From the NCBI GenBank assembly GCA_021791775.1, contig JAJYVY010000011.1, forward strand, positions 1 through 19,694: a stretch of DNA of 19,694 nt, written 5' to 3'. The notes under the pieces are model-generated. The model saw nothing but the letters and a program-made list of their open reading frames with translations, ran no database searches and was not told where the DNA came from. Source of the DNA: Microcaldota archaeon. Lineage in GTDB: Archaea > Micrarchaeota > Micrarchaeia > Micrarchaeales > Micrarchaeaceae. A program made the position numbers and the translations under genes. The stretch's first letter is position 1. Each line of letters begins with the position of its first letter. This document shows positions 19,454-19,694 of this stretch, piece after piece.

Positions 19454-19694
19454 ATGTTAAGATATTGTCCGACATGCAATGCTTCAAGCGACGATGTCCG
19501 CTTCATAGGCGAATTTTGCGAGAATTGCGTAAAGGAAAAGATAAGCAAGGGGATTCCGGATTGTGCAACCTTGGAAGTATGCAAATCCTGCGGGAGGATA
19601 AGGACGCATGAAGGATATGTGCAAGCCAGCAGGCCCGCCATAAAGGATGCGCTTTCCCTGTCGTTGGGGGTAAAGTGGAACATATCTGTAAATG
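19454..19694 (+). CDS. nmd3: NMD3-like ribosome-associated protein (partial, runs off the window)
   Basis: The frame starts at ATG 19454 and is open to the edge, giving 80 residues. Four CxxC pairs are in NMD3 spacing: YCPTC (C5, C8), FCENC (C22, C25) and VCKSCGR (about C43, C46), the zinc-binding N-terminus of NMD3. In eukaryotes NMD3 is the 60S export adaptor; in archaea, with no nucleus, a role in large-subunit maturation or subunit joining is inferred. GGT just before the ATG is a weak ribosome site. It follows secD by 7 bases and is probably cotranscribed. Confidence 0.82.
   Translation, partial: MLRYCPTCNASSDDVRFIGEFCENCVKEKISKGIPDCATLEVCKSCGRIRTHEGYVQASRPAIKDALSLSLGVKWNISVN

Noticed and set aside
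18838..19683. 281-residue minus-strand frame opposite secD and nmd3
   Set aside because: It is rich in Cys, His, Tyr and Arg as expected of the reverse of a membrane-protein gene, and it covers two well-supported genes.

Overview
The window is archaeal. It carries Sec61-beta (SecG), SecE, archaeal-type SecD and SecF, an NMD3-like protein, a Rio1 kinase, a ThiI lacking the rhodanese domain, an archaeal ArgRS, and a YchF-like GTPase with a TGS domain. Many genes have a TATA-like box 20-28 bases before the start codon and no Shine-Dalgarno sequence, which suggests mostly leaderless transcription. Genes are packed tightly, with convergent stop codons that abut or overlap. Together with the small, shortened proteins this fits a reduced DPANN-type genome. 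My best guess is a Micrarchaeota/ARMAN-like organism, but that is inference from style and not from a search.

Layout. Bases 1-4042: the tail of an unknown gene, a DUF1599 protein, and a minus-strand pair for NAD(P)H-hydrate repair and arginyl-tRNA synthetase. Bases 4043-8255: an AbrB/winged-helix regulator, a 51-residue Sec61-beta gene on the minus strand, a four-helix membrane protein, then a minus-strand pair of an APC amino-acid permease and a YchF-like GTPase. Bases 8299-10510: a tRNA-Leu(UAG) gene whose 3' end is repeated twice downstream, bounding two short accessory cassettes. Cassette 1 (about 1.3 kb) holds a DUF4258/DUF2283 toxin-antitoxin-like pair, an unknown small gene and a gene-poor stretch full of hairpins. 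Cassette 2 (0.8 kb) holds a Cys-rich coiled-coil protein and a PadR regulator behind an AT-rich palindromic operator. Neither cassette has an integrase.

Bases 10610-14940: an unrecognised 447-residue protein with an HEVGH motif, a minus-strand pair of secE and a shortened RQC2-like (NFACT-R) protein, thiI, and rio1 (3' end overlapping thiI). Bases 15009-16345: a tnpB-only IS200/IS605-type insertion with hairpin ends and intact RuvC residues. Bases 16387-19694: a small two-helix membrane protein, then a tight secF-secD-nmd3 run that leaves the window.

Taken together, most genes serve protein synthesis, export and quality control (ArgRS, ThiI, Rio1, NMD3, NFACT-R, SecE, SecG, SecDF). The tRNA-Leu array and the tnpB element are the accessory, mobile part. 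The most interesting signals are the tandem tRNA-Leu-bounded cassettes, the internally deleted tRNA-Leu copy at their junction, and the NFACT-R-only protein joined to secE.
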